Below are positions 1-10,105 of a stretch of DNA of 64,000 bases, one piece after another (position 1 is the first letter of the stretch; every line of letters begins with the position of its first letter). Source of the DNA: Arthrobotrys musiformis (Eukaryota; Ascomycota; Orbiliomycetes; Orbiliales; Orbiliaceae); assembly GCA_036971715.1 (NCBI GenBank), contig JAVHJL010000007.1:2666001-2730000 (forward strand). The letters run 5' to 3'. Under the pieces are notes generated by a model. That model worked only from the letters and a program-made list of their open reading frames with translations. It searched no databases and had not been told where the DNA came from. Both the position numbers and the translations under genes were made by a program.

Positions 1-517
1 GGTCACTCCCCGAGGATTCCCAATCTTCATCTAAGCCATCATGCATAGGCACCTCCTTGAAAACCTCAGAAACCAATTTCGTCTCATATTTCACAGCACG
101 TCGAGGCGAGCGGTGTTCCCCACTCGGACTATCCTCAGGCGACACGATCCTCAACTTCGCCAACGGCGACAAAATCTTAAACCGACTCAGGGAATCCCTT
201 CTTTGCCGTCTCGGAGTCGTCGTTTGAGCCGCAGCCTCCATTTCAGCCTGTCGAATCGCAGCTCCGATGCGAACGCTGTAGTCACGGCATAGAACGCCCA
301 TATTGTGGAGTATTGCCGTTGGAATCTTTCCTTCCGATGGCATTGATTTGAAGTAGTTGGGTGGTTGGATGACTCTTGGTGGAAGGTATGGTGGTAGGAG
401 GAGTTCCGGGAAGTCCATCCCCTTGGGAGGGGCGCGGAGAGAGCAGGTGAAGTGGTCGCATAGTTCGCAGCGGAGACCACGTGGGTTTCCGTGTTTGCAA
501 TGGGATTTGTTCATCAT
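1..517 (-). CDS. Hypothetical protein, N-terminal part (runs off the left edge)
   Basis: The frame stays open from two adjacent ATGs (517 and 514) to the window edge, giving at least 172 residues with no stop; the C-terminus lies outside the window. The first 26 residues carry a compact Cys/His set (C7, H9, C17, C20 and C25 counted from the upstream Met; motif CELCDHFTC) that could bind a metal, but it fits no family I can name. A Pro-rich stretch follows (PELLLPPYLPPR), then a helix-like segment (IGAAIRQAEMEAAAQ), basic residues and an acidic tail (DGLDEDWES) near the edge. The metal-site idea is inference. No signal peptide or membrane segment is seen. The start is chosen because the frame upstream of 517 contains no better ATG. 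Confidence 0.55.
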   Translation of the reverse strand, partial: MMNKSHCKHGNPRGLRCELCDHFTCSLRAPPKGMDFPELLLPPYLPPRVIQPPNYFKSMPSEGKIPTAILHNMGVLCRDYSVRIGAAIRQAEMEAAAQTTTPRRQRRDSLSRFKILSPLAKLRIVSPEDSPSGEHRSPRRAVKYETKLVSEVFKEVPMHDGLDEDWESSGSD

Positions 518-1152
518 GGTTGGGGTTTGAAGGTAGAGGTATGATTTGAATAAGGTTAGATGATAGAAGATGGATCGATGTGGTAGATGATAGAGAAGGA
601 TAGAGATGGTGATGGCATGAGGTGGAAGGTAGGTGGTTGGATGAGGTTTCTTCTGGATATAGAGGAATTGAGAGGGATAAAGTATCCAAGAGCTGTTGAC
701 GGAATGGAAACCGTGGATGTGTATATTCCCCTCGCCCAATCTTTTAAGGCTTCCTAGTGCTTGGTAGCACAAGACGCAATGTTGAACACAAGGTCGAGAT
801 TAATTACATTCACAAAGGGAGTTTCCGCAGTGACACATTGGAATACCACAAACAAAGAAGAAGAATATAACGGGAGAAAAGATATTCAATTGCAGCTTTG
901 AATATACATGAAAAGGAAGGATCCGGGGCTCTGAAAGGTATGTCTTGAGTATCAAGCCCGCAATGACATAGTCTTAAATTTGCAGGCCCCGGCATCCGAC
1001 AATACAGGCTGTAACAAACAAATCGAAGAACAAGGAGGAGGCGAACCTGAAACAATTTCAAGTTCGCCATCCGAAACCGTAGGATAGTAACAAATTCTTG
1101 AAGCCCTATCATGAAGGGCCAAGAAAGGTTTGAATGGACTCAAGAAAAACCA
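518..1152. other. Intergenic, no gene seen
   Basis: This stretch lies between the 5' end of the left-edge gene and the 3' end of the next minus-strand gene. It presumably holds the promoter of the former (purine-rich near 540-700 on the plus strand) and the 3' UTR of the latter. Small overlapping open frames occur on both strands but show no domain or codon pattern that supports them. Confidence 0.4.
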
Positions 1153-1884
1153 TCAATCGAGAGTTCCGTAATAGTAATGAGGGACTCCCTTGAGAGCCCC
1201 GCTCTCGGAGATCCCATGGTAGAAGCGGTAGAGGCTGCTCTCCACCTCCAAATCCCATTGCCTCTCCATGACCCCGAAAAGGAACGCTTGCTCCAGAAGA
1301 TCGGACGGAGCAGCGGCCTTCAAGGGCGCCTCGGTATAGCCAATGGTGTAGTATTTTAGATAGGCCCTCTTGATAGATTCCGAGGCAAGCCCGTCGAACA
1401 TACGCTCCAAGCCCTGGCGCCAGGGCTTGGGCGTGCCCCACTTCGGATTACAAACCATATGCTTGTAATCCTCGGCGAGGACGTTGGTCGAGGGCTTGAC
1501 CGGACTCTTGACGTCCGGATTCTCGAAAGCCGGGTTGAGTGGAGGGATGTCCAGGTCTGGGACTGGGTCCGGGGTCCCAGCCCTGAACATTCCCGTCCAT
1601 CTCGTATATTGCTTCTTATTGGGAGACCGGTCCGGTGTGATGTAGCCTACCGCCGAGGCATCACGGGCTACTAAAGCCCTACCATAGCGGCGGCTTCGAC
1701 GGGGAAGTGCTGGTTTGGGGTTTGGGGTGAGCGGTTTGCTCGCCTGCGCCTTTTGCTTGCCTTCGCGGCGAGGCTTCCCTGTGTTGCGGGTCTTTCGTCG
1801 GGAATTCATGTTTTGTTCGGTGTCGCCGCCCTGTCTGAGCTGACGAGGAGCGTGCATCTCCCTGGAAGATGGTGGTAGCTCCAT
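1153..1884 (-). CDS. Hypothetical protein with basic N-terminus; member 1 of a local G-x-x-E-R family
   Basis: Single-exon ORF of 243 residues from an ATG at 1884. Residues 1-75 are basic and Ser/Lys/Arg/Pro rich (SRRKTRNTGKPRREGKQK), compatible with nuclear targeting or disorder. The C-terminal half is more ordered and aromatic, with the segment LLEQAFLFGVMERQW near residues 197-211. The genes ending at 2737 and 7418 carry a comparable segment in the same C-terminal place (WRAYEIGRLERLW and LLKMAYRYGCMERKA), so I treat the three as diverged paralogs. No enzyme motif, signal peptide or membrane helix is visible and I do not recognise the family. Internal Mets (MHAPRQ, MNSRRK) are possible alternative starts. 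Confidence 0.6.
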   Translation of the reverse strand: MELPPSSREMHAPRQLRQGGDTEQNMNSRRKTRNTGKPRREGKQKAQASKPLTPNPKPALPRRSRRYGRALVARDASAVGYITPDRSPNKKQYTRWTGMFRAGTPDPVPDLDIPPLNPAFENPDVKSPVKPSTNVLAEDYKHMVCNPKWGTPKPWRQGLERMFDGLASESIKRAYLKYYTIGYTEAPLKAAAPSDLLEQAFLFGVMERQWDLEVESSLYRFYHGISESGALKGVPHYYYGTLD

Positions 1885-2736
1885 GGTGTATTGGTGGGTG
1901 GAGGTGGGATTAAGTTGATTGCTTTAAGCTGCTTCAGATGTCCTTAAGTACTCCAATGTTAACTTATGCGTTAGCGTTCCGAGCCTAGCGATTCGGATGA
2001 GATGAAGTTACCTTAAAAACAATTTATTTAATGGAAATAGGGATTCGTCCTGATTGTTCTAATACGAACGTGAAGGGGGAGGTGAGTGGGAAGGCGATGG
2101 ATGGATTCGGTGGGGAGGAAGGTGAAGGTGAAGCAGTTGATATACTGGCAAAACGAACAGAAGCGACAGAAGAAAAGAGAGGGAGATATATGCTCGACTC
2201 CACCTGATAACAGTATCCAATGAAAGTATATCTTGCTGCCTCCACTTGAAACTCTTCTGAAAAGTACTAAAACACATGCAAGAGGGAGTAATATGGAAAT
2301 GCCCAGCGGCTTTGAAGTTAAAAACGTAGCGAACGAAGTAATGGGTGAAGACCTGTGACCGCCGTACCCTCCTATTCTAGTCTATGTTTCCCACGCCAGA
2401 ATCTAGTAAAACTTTTGAAAGCAAAATGAAAGGAGAAAATAAACAGAGACAATCGAAAGTAAAAGAGACAAGAGTAGTGAAAAATGAAAAACGAAAAAAA
2501 AAAAAAGAAAAGAAAAAGATCTAAGCCATGTTCCCGCCATGAAGTAAAACGACCCGAAAACCCTGTCAATAGTAAATCCGTATGCAATAATTGCGGTTCC
2601 ATATTCGATACTCCTACATCAATTAGTATCTGTTAGCTTAGGATCCGATTATTTGCATAAGTTATGAAGCGGGAACCTGCATTAAATATGTGTTCCTGCA
2701 CAGCGTCAATTATTCCATCGAAGAAGACCGAACAAT
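1885..2736. other. Intergenic, no gene seen
   Basis: This spacer separates two minus-strand members of the local family. It includes an A/G-rich segment (about 2420-2520) with a run of A near 2496. No splice-supported ORF, tRNA or repeat was recognised. Confidence 0.4.
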
Positions 2737-3288
2737 CTACCAGTCTTTGTAAGACGAGGTTTGGTCGGACGACAAGGCTTTGAAGTTCCCGTCTTTGTCG
2801 ACCTCAGTGCCAAAGTACTCCGCGATTTGTTGAAGATGGTCATTGATCTGGCCCGTAGCTTCAGCTGGAATTTGTTGATTGGCAGGGTCGGAGTCCTCCC
2901 ACAATCGTTCAAGCCGTCCGATTTCATAGGCTCGCCAATATTGACGATCGCTGTTTTCCGGGTACAGCATGCCATGATACCCATGAGCTCGATGAATCAT
3001 GAAAGACTCATATTCGCCCCGTGACAACTTTTTGACAAGCCGCATGATCTCGCGGGTCCATGGACGTTGCAGGTTCCTGCGCTCGTCAGTTCTCTCTGGA
3101 CGAGTAGCGGACAAGTTGACCTGGATGGCAAGCTCTGGGGCTTTTTCTTGGTGGCGGGTCTTCCATTTGCGGATTCGCTCTGAGACTTTGTCTTCAACAC
3201 GAGCAGCAAGGCTGGGATGTTTGGACGAGCAAGCCTCGAAGAGGGTGCTCTCGTCGCTTCCGAGGATATACTCCTTAGATCCGGACAT
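2737..3288 (-). CDS. Hypothetical protein; member 2 of a local G-x-x-E-R family
   Basis: 183 residues from the ATG at 3288 (MSGSKEYILG). The same frame stays open upstream to 3468, but that part reads as Pro/Ser/Thr-rich 5' UTR-like sequence, so the internal ATG is preferred. The protein is highly charged. A helical stretch (EIMRLVKKLSRGEYESF, roughly residues 80-96) is followed by YWRAYEIGRLERLWED (about 117-132), which matches the C-terminal G-x-x-E-R segment of the neighbouring genes at 1153-1884 and 7418-7953. There are no Cys pairs, signal peptide or membrane segment. The function is unknown; a small soluble intracellular protein is the most that can be said. Confidence 0.55.
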   Translation of the reverse strand: MSGSKEYILGSDESTLFEACSSKHPSLAARVEDKVSERIRKWKTRHQEKAPELAIQVNLSATRPERTDERRNLQRPWTREIMRLVKKLSRGEYESFMIHRAHGYHGMLYPENSDRQYWRAYEIGRLERLWEDSDPANQQIPAEATGQINDHLQQIAEYFGTEVDKDGNFKALSSDQTSSYKDW

Positions 3289-4708
3289 GATGGTGGTATG
3301 GAATGATTTTGAGTTTGGAGGGAAGGTGGATTGGAAAGTGGGAGGTATGTGTACTGAGGTTAGATGGTTGCTTGGAGGAGGTTTGTTTGAGGATATTCCG
3401 GGTTGATGGGAGGACAGCCTGAGCCAACTCGACCCAACTCCCTTATAAAAAAAATGAAAAAAACGCATCCACTGCTTCGTATACGCACGTACGTCTTCGG
3501 AAAGGGACGCAAAGGACTGAAGAATACACGTTGCTGACTATACCTCCCTTATAGATACATATTTTAGAAACCACATTTCTGCTAGTCTAGGATATGTCGT
3601 TGTAATATTGCCTTGTGAGGCTGGAAAGGCCTGTTTTGTGGTTTAACGTTTCTCAAAACCCGGCTTGTATATAATACAAGAAAACTGGAAGCAGTAGTTA
3701 GCTCACCTACCAGCTTACAGAATGCTTCCCCACTGCTATAGCAGCCCCAGGGGTTATTTTCTATTTAAAAGGCATCGAACATGGGTATCGGTTAGTACTG
3801 TAGTCTGGTCCTTCTTCTCCCTCAATTCTATACTTTGTTGCATTTTTCGTGTTGACTTGGATTCCTGCTATAGTAGGTAATATAATATAATGTATTAAAA
3901 TATAGCTTTGAATTAGAAGTCGCAGGGAAATGTAAGAAGAGGCTAGAGGGTGGGATACGCTCTCATTTTATATAGACATTTGGCTATGCATTCGTCGCTG
4001 GGAACGGATTTGCTTACAATAGAAGTGCAATTATAGTAGTCTGGGCCTAGTTCTATGCTAATAGTACTGGACCAGACTGCACGAGACTGGGCTGGACGTG
4101 TTTGGTAAGGGACGTCGACGCACACAATAGGGGCTGCGCTGGGTGTGAGACAAGTATTTACGCTGCAATAAGATAAATGTGGGGCCAGTCTTCTGGTTTC
4201 TATGTAGGTACCTAGGTAGGTATACAATACATACCTCTAAGGAAGCCTTCCTAGGGCGCCCATTACTAGGCCCATAAACGTGCACGGTGATCAGAATTTG
4301 ATTTAATTTCTATTTGGCAAATAACCTGGTTGCACAATCTTGTAATGGGGATACATTAGCGTGCATCATACTCGAAATGGTGCTCACAGATACACTAATT
4401 AGTAACTACCTAACTATCGACATTTACATTTACCTGTTCCTACTGTTACCTGTTTTCTAGTTCCTTTGCTACAAAGCAAAACATCAACTCTGATTTATAT
4501 TCTATTCCAATATCTTCCACATTCTTCATTCTTTGATTCGGCAGGGCCGACGCTTCTATCCACCACGGATGCTTCAATCTACTATGCCTAGAGATTAATC
4601 GTTTGGGCAGACTCAGGTAGCTTGGTGCCTTCGGCATTGTTCTTGGCTCGATGATAACTGTTAATGGGCTCGACAAATCAGGAGGTATCGCTAGGCTGAT
4701 ATAGATAT
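3289..4708. other. Intergenic, no supported gene
   Basis: About 1.4 kb of TA-rich sequence with many short ORFs. Near 4446-4676 a minus-strand frame could be a last exon of the Ser-rich gene. A donor GTAAAT follows its apparent last codon (4709 side), and an acceptor AACAG about 55 bases on would add a short tail ending in a stop. The branch site is weak, so this is only an alternative. Confidence 0.35.
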
Positions 4709-6859
4709 TTACCGTTTGCTGCCATAGCCACTACCATGTTTTGAGCTGCTGGATAGCTTGCTCGCTTCGTATTCTTCCCCATAGACGCTCTCAAAGCGGC
4801 GGGTTTCTGCAGCTCCGAATGGAGCGTCTCCGTACGGTTTGCTGGAGGAACTAGATGAAGAACCAGCGGGGGTATGATTCTGCTTGGAGCTGCTGTGCGT
4901 AGATGGCTTGGTTGATGTTCGGGAAGTACTTGATGAGCTGGAGCCCACATGTGCATGTGATGAACGGGATATTTGTCCGGATGAACCGTTCGAATTCGAA
5001 CCTGATTGAGATGGACCGGGGACTCCTGAGAGTGCGCGTTCAAAGCTGGTGCTTGCAGGAGTATATTGAGAACTTCTTGAGGGGGTATTCCGGGAGCTTT
5101 CTGAAGGTGTATGCTGAGAGCTTCGAGATCGGGTGGACTCTTGGGATTGAAGGTGGGCCCTTGAACTGGAGCCTGGTGATTGGTGAACTTCTGATGCTTG
5201 ACGAGATTGAATTCTGGCGCTAGCAGCCGACTGCTGATGGATAGATTGTGTCCGACTTGGACTCCCCCAGCCCGAAGACTGTTCAAAGCCTGCTGATGCT
5301 CGACTCGAGTGTTTTAGGCTGGATACTGATGGGTGCTCTGAGCGGCCTGATGGGATTTGGCTTGCCGTCGACTTTATGCTACTGCCATGGGGTTGTTCAG
5401 ACCCTGATGCTCGACTCGAGTGTCTCACACTTGCACTAGATGGATGTTCCGTAGAACTGGGTTCCCTACTCGAATGTCTCGAGGCGTTAGAAGACTATTC
5501 AACCCCTGATGATAATTTATTTGGGCCTCGGACGGTTGAGTTGGACGAGTGCTCTACGTAACTCGAGGGTCCCTTTTCTGAAGTAACCGGTGCTGTTGAA
5601 GGGTGCTCGACTCTCGAAGCTCGACTCGAGTGCTTTACGCTCGATGAAGAGGGGTGTTCCACATAGCTAGCGGGGGCTTTGCCTTTGGGAGACCTTTCGA
5701 CGCCTGAAGCCTGACTTGAGTGTTTGACACTGGATATAGAAGGATGTTCCGCATAATCTGCCGGGGCTTTGCTCCTAGAAGATTGTAGTTTAGATCCTGT
5801 CGATACATGACTTGAGTGTTTTACACTGGATGTGCGGGAAGGAATGTCAATGTAGCTGCGTCGTTCTTCACCGGTAGTAGACCTTTCGATATATAATACT
5901 CGACTCGGTTGCTTTACACTAGCCGATGAAGGGTGGGCCGCAGAACTCGATTGAAGTCTGCTCCCAGAAGATTGCCCAACTGGCGCCCGGCTCGAGTGCT
6001 TTATAGAGGACATGGAGGGGTGCTCCATAGAACCCGACGGGACCCTGCTTCCGGAAGATTGGTCGACCCCTGATACCCGGCTCGAGTGCTTTACGCTGGA
6101 CGTAGAAGGGTGCCCTGCGTAACTAATTGGGGTGGCTTTGCTCCCAGATAATGGTCCATATTCCGTCATATTCACCTGCCTTGCGGATTTTATGCTAGCC
6201 TCGGAGGGATGTTCAATATAACTTGATGAAGACTTACCCGAACCTCTCGGGCTCAAGCCTGAAGGTTCTTCGCTCACTGATGATAGTCGGCTAACGTGCG
6301 CGGGAGAATGAGTGGTTGAATTTACTCGACCTGACGAAGATACCAAACTAGATCTTTGCTGACGGCTCGGTGATTCTCTTGTCGAACCCCCCGAGTGATG
6401 ACTTGCCGTTCGTGGCTCTAGAAGCTCTTGACCTCGACTTTGTTCCAGGAATTTTTCCCTTAAAGAGCCCGCTCGACTCGGGGTATACGGCTCACTCTCC
6501 ATCGGGGAACTACTTGGCGCCGGAATAAGATTTGTATGCCTCGGGGACGATCTAGCATTCTTTTCTTCTTCGAGGTGAATGCGTTTAATACCTTCGTTTA
6601 ACTCCTCGAGCCGGTCGACGGCCCTCCGCATCTCGATTATAGTATCTTGGCTGAATGGGGCCCGCCCCTTGCATCTCCTGTTTGGTATGGACTCGACCGA
6701 GAAGTTCTCGGTTCCTTTGTAGATTCCTTTGATTTCTTGGACGAGTTCTGATTTGCTTCGTGGTGTAGCTGGGGGCTGTTTTGATGAAGAAGAACTTGAC
6801 ACCACCCGGTGGCTCGACCCTTGGGAGGGAAGATCGACCTCTACGGTAACCTTCGGCAT
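4709..6859 (-). CDS. Large Ser-rich repeat protein, split by one in-frame TAG
   Basis: From the ATG at 6859 (MPKVTVEVDL) one frame runs to 4709 (717 codons), interrupted once by TAG at 5497-5495. Translation would stop at residue 454, but the same frame and the same repeat resume directly after the stop. The N-terminal 100 residues include a charged helix (MRRAVDRLEELNEGIKRIHLEEE) that may be a short coiled coil. The rest is low complexity, with about 10-11 degenerate units of pattern EHPSxSSVKHSSRxSGVEQS, then Ser/Thr-rich sequence ending GSGYGSKR. It is probably a disordered, heavily phosphorylated intracellular protein; no known domain is seen. Either this is a recent nonsense allele, a base-call error, or the stop is removed post-transcriptionally. 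The repeat continuing past the stop argues against an old pseudogene. Confidence 0.55.
5270..6225 (-). repeat. Degenerate coding repeat, unit about 25 codons
   Basis: Within the Ser-rich gene the translated unit EHPSxSSVKHSSRxSGVEQS recurs about 10 times with substitutions (for example GHPSTSSVKHSSR, EHPSMSSIKHSSR, EHPSISSVKHSSQ, EHPSVSSLKHSSR). At the DNA level the CTCGAGTC / GACTCGAG core of the HSSR codons recurs. Internal repeats of this type change copy number by slippage or unequal exchange. Confidence 0.75.
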
Positions 6860-7417
6860 TGTGTTTAGGTTTTGGCTGTTAAAACTTCAAAAAAACTCAA
6901 CGCTGCAGGGTATAGGAATTGTAAATCTTCCTGTTGAAAAGATCGATATTGGAACTAAGAATATACGGGCGTGGGATTGGATGAGTTTATACTTATTCGG
7001 ACTATCCTAGAAGAATCTTTTGAAATAATGGTAGCCAAAATAATTGAAGTCAAGGATACGGGTTCATTTTCGAGATCTCTTTCGTATTTATGAAGCATAT
7101 AAACTTGAAGCCTTGGGGTCCATTGCATAAATTTCAAAGTCATGTTTCGGAAACGTTTTTCTATGATTTGCGATTTGTAATTAATGTCGAGATACCCATC
7201 TCGCACCCCCGTATTGCGAGGTTGAACACAGGGCTAGTTTGGCGTCGGTCTTGGTATTGGCCATGGATCTATGAACGTCTAACTTTGCCATTGATAAAGT
7301 CTAATCCCATACAAGGAGGTTTTACTGGGAGTCATGCAACGCGATACAGTATCACTAAGAAAGTATTCAATGCGGTTGCAATCTACCAATGTAATGCCTA
7401 GAAACCCTCGATCATGA
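6860..7417. other. Intergenic, no gene seen
   Basis: This contains the promoter side of the Ser-rich gene and the 3' side of the next minus-strand gene. Short frames at 6955-7206 (minus) and 7090-7401 (plus) have no supporting features. Confidence 0.4.
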
Positions 7418-7953
7418 TCAAGTGACCGAGGCCAGATCAACAGCACGCATTACGGTGCGGTATGTCACAGCTGTGTCATGTTAACCAAAGTTACAGAGTT
7501 TTCAAGCGCGAGAAGAAGTTGATACTCACTGCGTGCTTTACGCTCCATACACCCATACCTGTACGCCATCTTCAAAAGATTCGGTGTATTTGCAGGAACC
7601 TGCAAGCTATGTCCCCCCGCTTCCTCGAAGTATTGAAACAAACTCTTCCACTCGGGGCGGACTTTATCGAAAGCTTCTTTCTTTTCATCTGCCCAAGGAA
7701 ATGTTGTGCCAAGGGTGGTGTACTGGTAATTTGCGTACCTTGAGAGGTCGGTGTCGAAGCCAGGGTCTTCGAGGTAGCTGAAATCGCTGGGGTTGATACT
7801 ACGAAGAATTGCATCTCGCCAGAATAAACGCCATGGCATGAACCTGTTAAATGGAACGGCATCTGGGTTTATTTCGCGGAGGCTACTATTCCATAGATCT
7901 AGAGCGCCTAAATCACCCGGGCTTACTTCTTGTAGGGTTGGATCTTCCTCCAT
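7418..7953 (-). CDS. Hypothetical protein; member 3 of a local G-x-x-E-R family (two exons)
   Basis: Starts at the ATG at 7953 (MEEDPTLQEV); the frame upstream has no ATG. Exon 1 is 7530-7953. A good fungal intron (donor GTGAGT, branch GTTAAC, acceptor ACACAG) spans 7471-7529, 59 nt, and the short exon 2 (7418-7470) ends at TGA, giving 158 residues. If the intron is retained, the frame stops at 7465 instead (162 residues). The protein is Trp/Phe rich (NRFMPWRLFWRD, PEWKSLFQYFEE) and ends with LLKMAYRYGCMERKA, matching the G-x-x-E-R segment of the two genes at 1153-1884 and 2737-3288. The function is unknown. The paralogy is inferred from a short motif in the same relative position, not from a full alignment. 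Confidence 0.5.
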
Positions 7954-8592
7954 TCTGCTCGGTGCAGTGTCTCGCGGGGTCAAACTGTGGAATGTGATCT
8001 TGGTGGCTAGAGTTATGCTCAACAAGCTCTAGATATCAGTTTAGTTACTTATAGTACTATGTTATTATCTGGTGAAGTTGGCACCCCCTAGGGGTCTTGT
8101 TCTTATATTCACATTGTTTCAAAGACGTATACATACACTTGAAATTGGTTTCAGTTCCTTGAAGCTGTTGCATTTTATGCGTTGACCAAACACCCGCGCG
8201 TCTAACGCGCCTATGGTCAACAACCGCCCGCTTAGTGCGTTGTGGGGAGAGGGTTGGCTGCCCTAAAACAACACACCGGCGTTGGCTCTCACAAAAATTT
8301 CTTGAAGACAACCTAACAAGGGTCTGGCCGTCGACATCTCTATAGCTCTATCATCACCAGCATCACCAATCAAGGGCAAATCCCAACCCCTCCTCCGACT
8401 ACGGTACGATACCCCCAAGACCGCTGCTACAAAGCCCGGGCTATCTTCCACTCGACATCCCTTTCGCTCGAAAAAAACGACGAATTGATTGCAGGGACAA
8501 CTTGAAGGCTGACTTGGAGACTTTTCTTCTTTGCGGAAACAACAGAATTATACCTTTGTCAATACAATCCCGACAAAAAAAAATAGCCCAGC
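7954..8592. promoter_or_regulatory. Divergent intergenic region and RACK1 5' leader
   Basis: This lies between a minus-strand hypothetical gene and the plus-strand RACK1 gene. The stretch just upstream of the RACK1 ATG (about 8380-8592) is C/T-rich with an A-run ending at 8584. Pyrimidine-rich leaders of this kind are common on fungal translation-machinery genes. No individual site could be assigned. Confidence 0.35.
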
Positions 8593-10105
8593 ATGTCGTC
8601 CGAACAAATGATCTTGAGGGGAACCTTGGAGGGTAAATATCACTGCTGGGCGCTGGAATAGCTGGAAATGGGGCAGTTTGGCTGATGGAATTGGATTTGC
8701 AGGTCACAGCGGATGGGTTACCTGTCTGGCTACCTCGATGGAGAAGTATGTCGAAAACGCTCCATGATCTGGATTCCAGGATGCTCTGCTCGGAGTGGAG
8801 CGGAATCGTTCTCAGTGCCATAAGGAAGAATGTCGAGCTGACAATTGGTGAAACCACGGCAGCCCTAACATGCTCCTCTCTGGCTCCCGTGACAAGTCCC
8901 TCATCGTCTGGAACTTGTCTCGCAACAGCGACGACTCGTACGGTACCCCCAAGCGCTCCCTCCACGGCCACTCCCACATCGTCTCCGACTGTGTCATCTC
9001 CTCCGACGGTGCCTACGCTCTCTCCTCCTCCTGGGACAAGACCCTCCGCCTCTGGGAGCTCGCCACTGGCAACACCACCCGCACTTTCGTTGGCCACACC
9101 AACGACATTCTCTCCGTCAGCTTCTCTGCCGACAACAGACAGATTGTTTCCGGTTCTCGTGATCGATCGATAAAGTTGTGGAACACCCTTGGTGACTGCA
9201 AGTATACCATCACTGAGAAGGGACACACCGACTGGGTTTCGTGTGTTAGGTTCTCACCAAACCCTCAGAATCCGGTGATTGTCTCTTCCGGATGGGACAA
9301 GCTTGTCAAGGTGAGTTTGAATTTCTTGCCTTTTTTTCCTCCCTTGTGCTATGTGCAGCAGCAAATCTTGCAGGATTTCAACGAGTATTCTCTCAAATAC
9401 TCGATCCAATGATGTTTTACATTTTCAAATGTATTTGCTACTTCAGAGGCCCCATCTAGGCCTATGAGACAAAAATCACCATTCAATGCCCTGAGTTCAT
9501 TGAAATCTGCATTTTGCTGTTGCACTTCGAATAGCACTTGAAGCTCAGTTTGAGTACGAAAATGCTGACAAATTTCTGCCCGAAAAAAGGTCTGGGGCCT
9601 CCAAACTTGCCGTATCCAAACCGACCACATCGGTCACTCCGGCTACATCAACACCGTCACCATCTCCCCCGACGGTTCCCTCTGCGCTTCCGGCGGTAAG
9701 GATGGTACTACCATGCTTTGGGACTTGAACGAATCCAAGCACCTCTACTCCCTCAGCGCCGGCGACGAGATCCACGCTCTCGTCTTCTCCCCCAACCGCT
9801 ACTGGCTCTGCGCCGCCACCTCCTCGTCGATCGTCATCTTCGACTTGGAGAAGAAGAGCAGAGTTGATGAGCTCAAGCCAGAGTTCCCATCCAACAGCCT
9901 CAACCCAGAGAAGAAGAAGAGCAGAGACCCAGAGTGCGTCTCGCTCGCATGGAGCGCCGATGGTCAGACTTTGTTCGCTGGTACGTGAAAGCCCTTTAAT
10001 ATCCCATCTTCTTCACCATAAATACAAAAAATGATTAACATGATGCAATTTACAGGTTACACCGATAACAAGATCAGAGCCTGGGGTGTCATGTCGAGAG
10101 CATAA
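8593..10105 (+). CDS. cpc2: RACK1/Cpc2/Asc1-type WD40 ribosomal protein
   Basis: Five exons (8593-8632, 8703-8745, 8863-9310, 9590-9980, 10056-10105) join in phase to 323 residues, close to the usual length (about 316-319). The seven-bladed WD40 pattern is clear: repeats with GH dipeptides ([51 protein letters not shown]) and strand ends SLIVWNL, TLRLWEL, SIKLWNT, VWGL, TMLWDL, IRAWGV. In fungi this protein sits on the 40S head near the mRNA exit channel, affects translation initiation and Gcn4/Cpc1 cross-pathway control, and acts as a G-beta-like scaffold. The codons are strongly C-biased at third positions, as in highly expressed genes. The third intron (279 nt) hosts a C/D snoRNA. The gene is convergent with the FHA-domain gene. 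Confidence 0.95.
9405..9499 (+). ncRNA. snR24: U24/snR24-type C/D box snoRNA in RACK1 intron 3
   Basis: Inside the third RACK1 intron the sequence shows box C ATGATGT (9409-9415), an antisense segment ATTTGCTACT followed by a D' box CAGA (9444-9447), a C' box TATGAGA (9463-9469), a second guide region with ATCACC, and box D CTGA (9491-9494). Flanking bases (CCAATGA and TTCATTG) could form a short terminal stem. In budding yeast the ASC1 intron encodes snR24 (U24), which guides 2'-O-methylation of 25S rRNA. The order of elements and the ATTTGCTACTTCAGA block match that RNA as I recall it. The same host gene and intronic position make the call strong. The exact ends are estimated from box spacing. 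Confidence 0.85.

Noticed and set aside
3289..3468. Upstream in-frame extension of the 183-residue gene
   Set aside because: The extra 60 residues read like a Pro/Ser/Thr-rich leader, and the internal ATG begins a normal charged protein.
8441..9226. 261-codon open frame on the minus strand
   Set aside because: It is antisense to RACK1 exons 1-3. The strong third-position C bias of RACK1 keeps the opposite frame open, and no domain is present.
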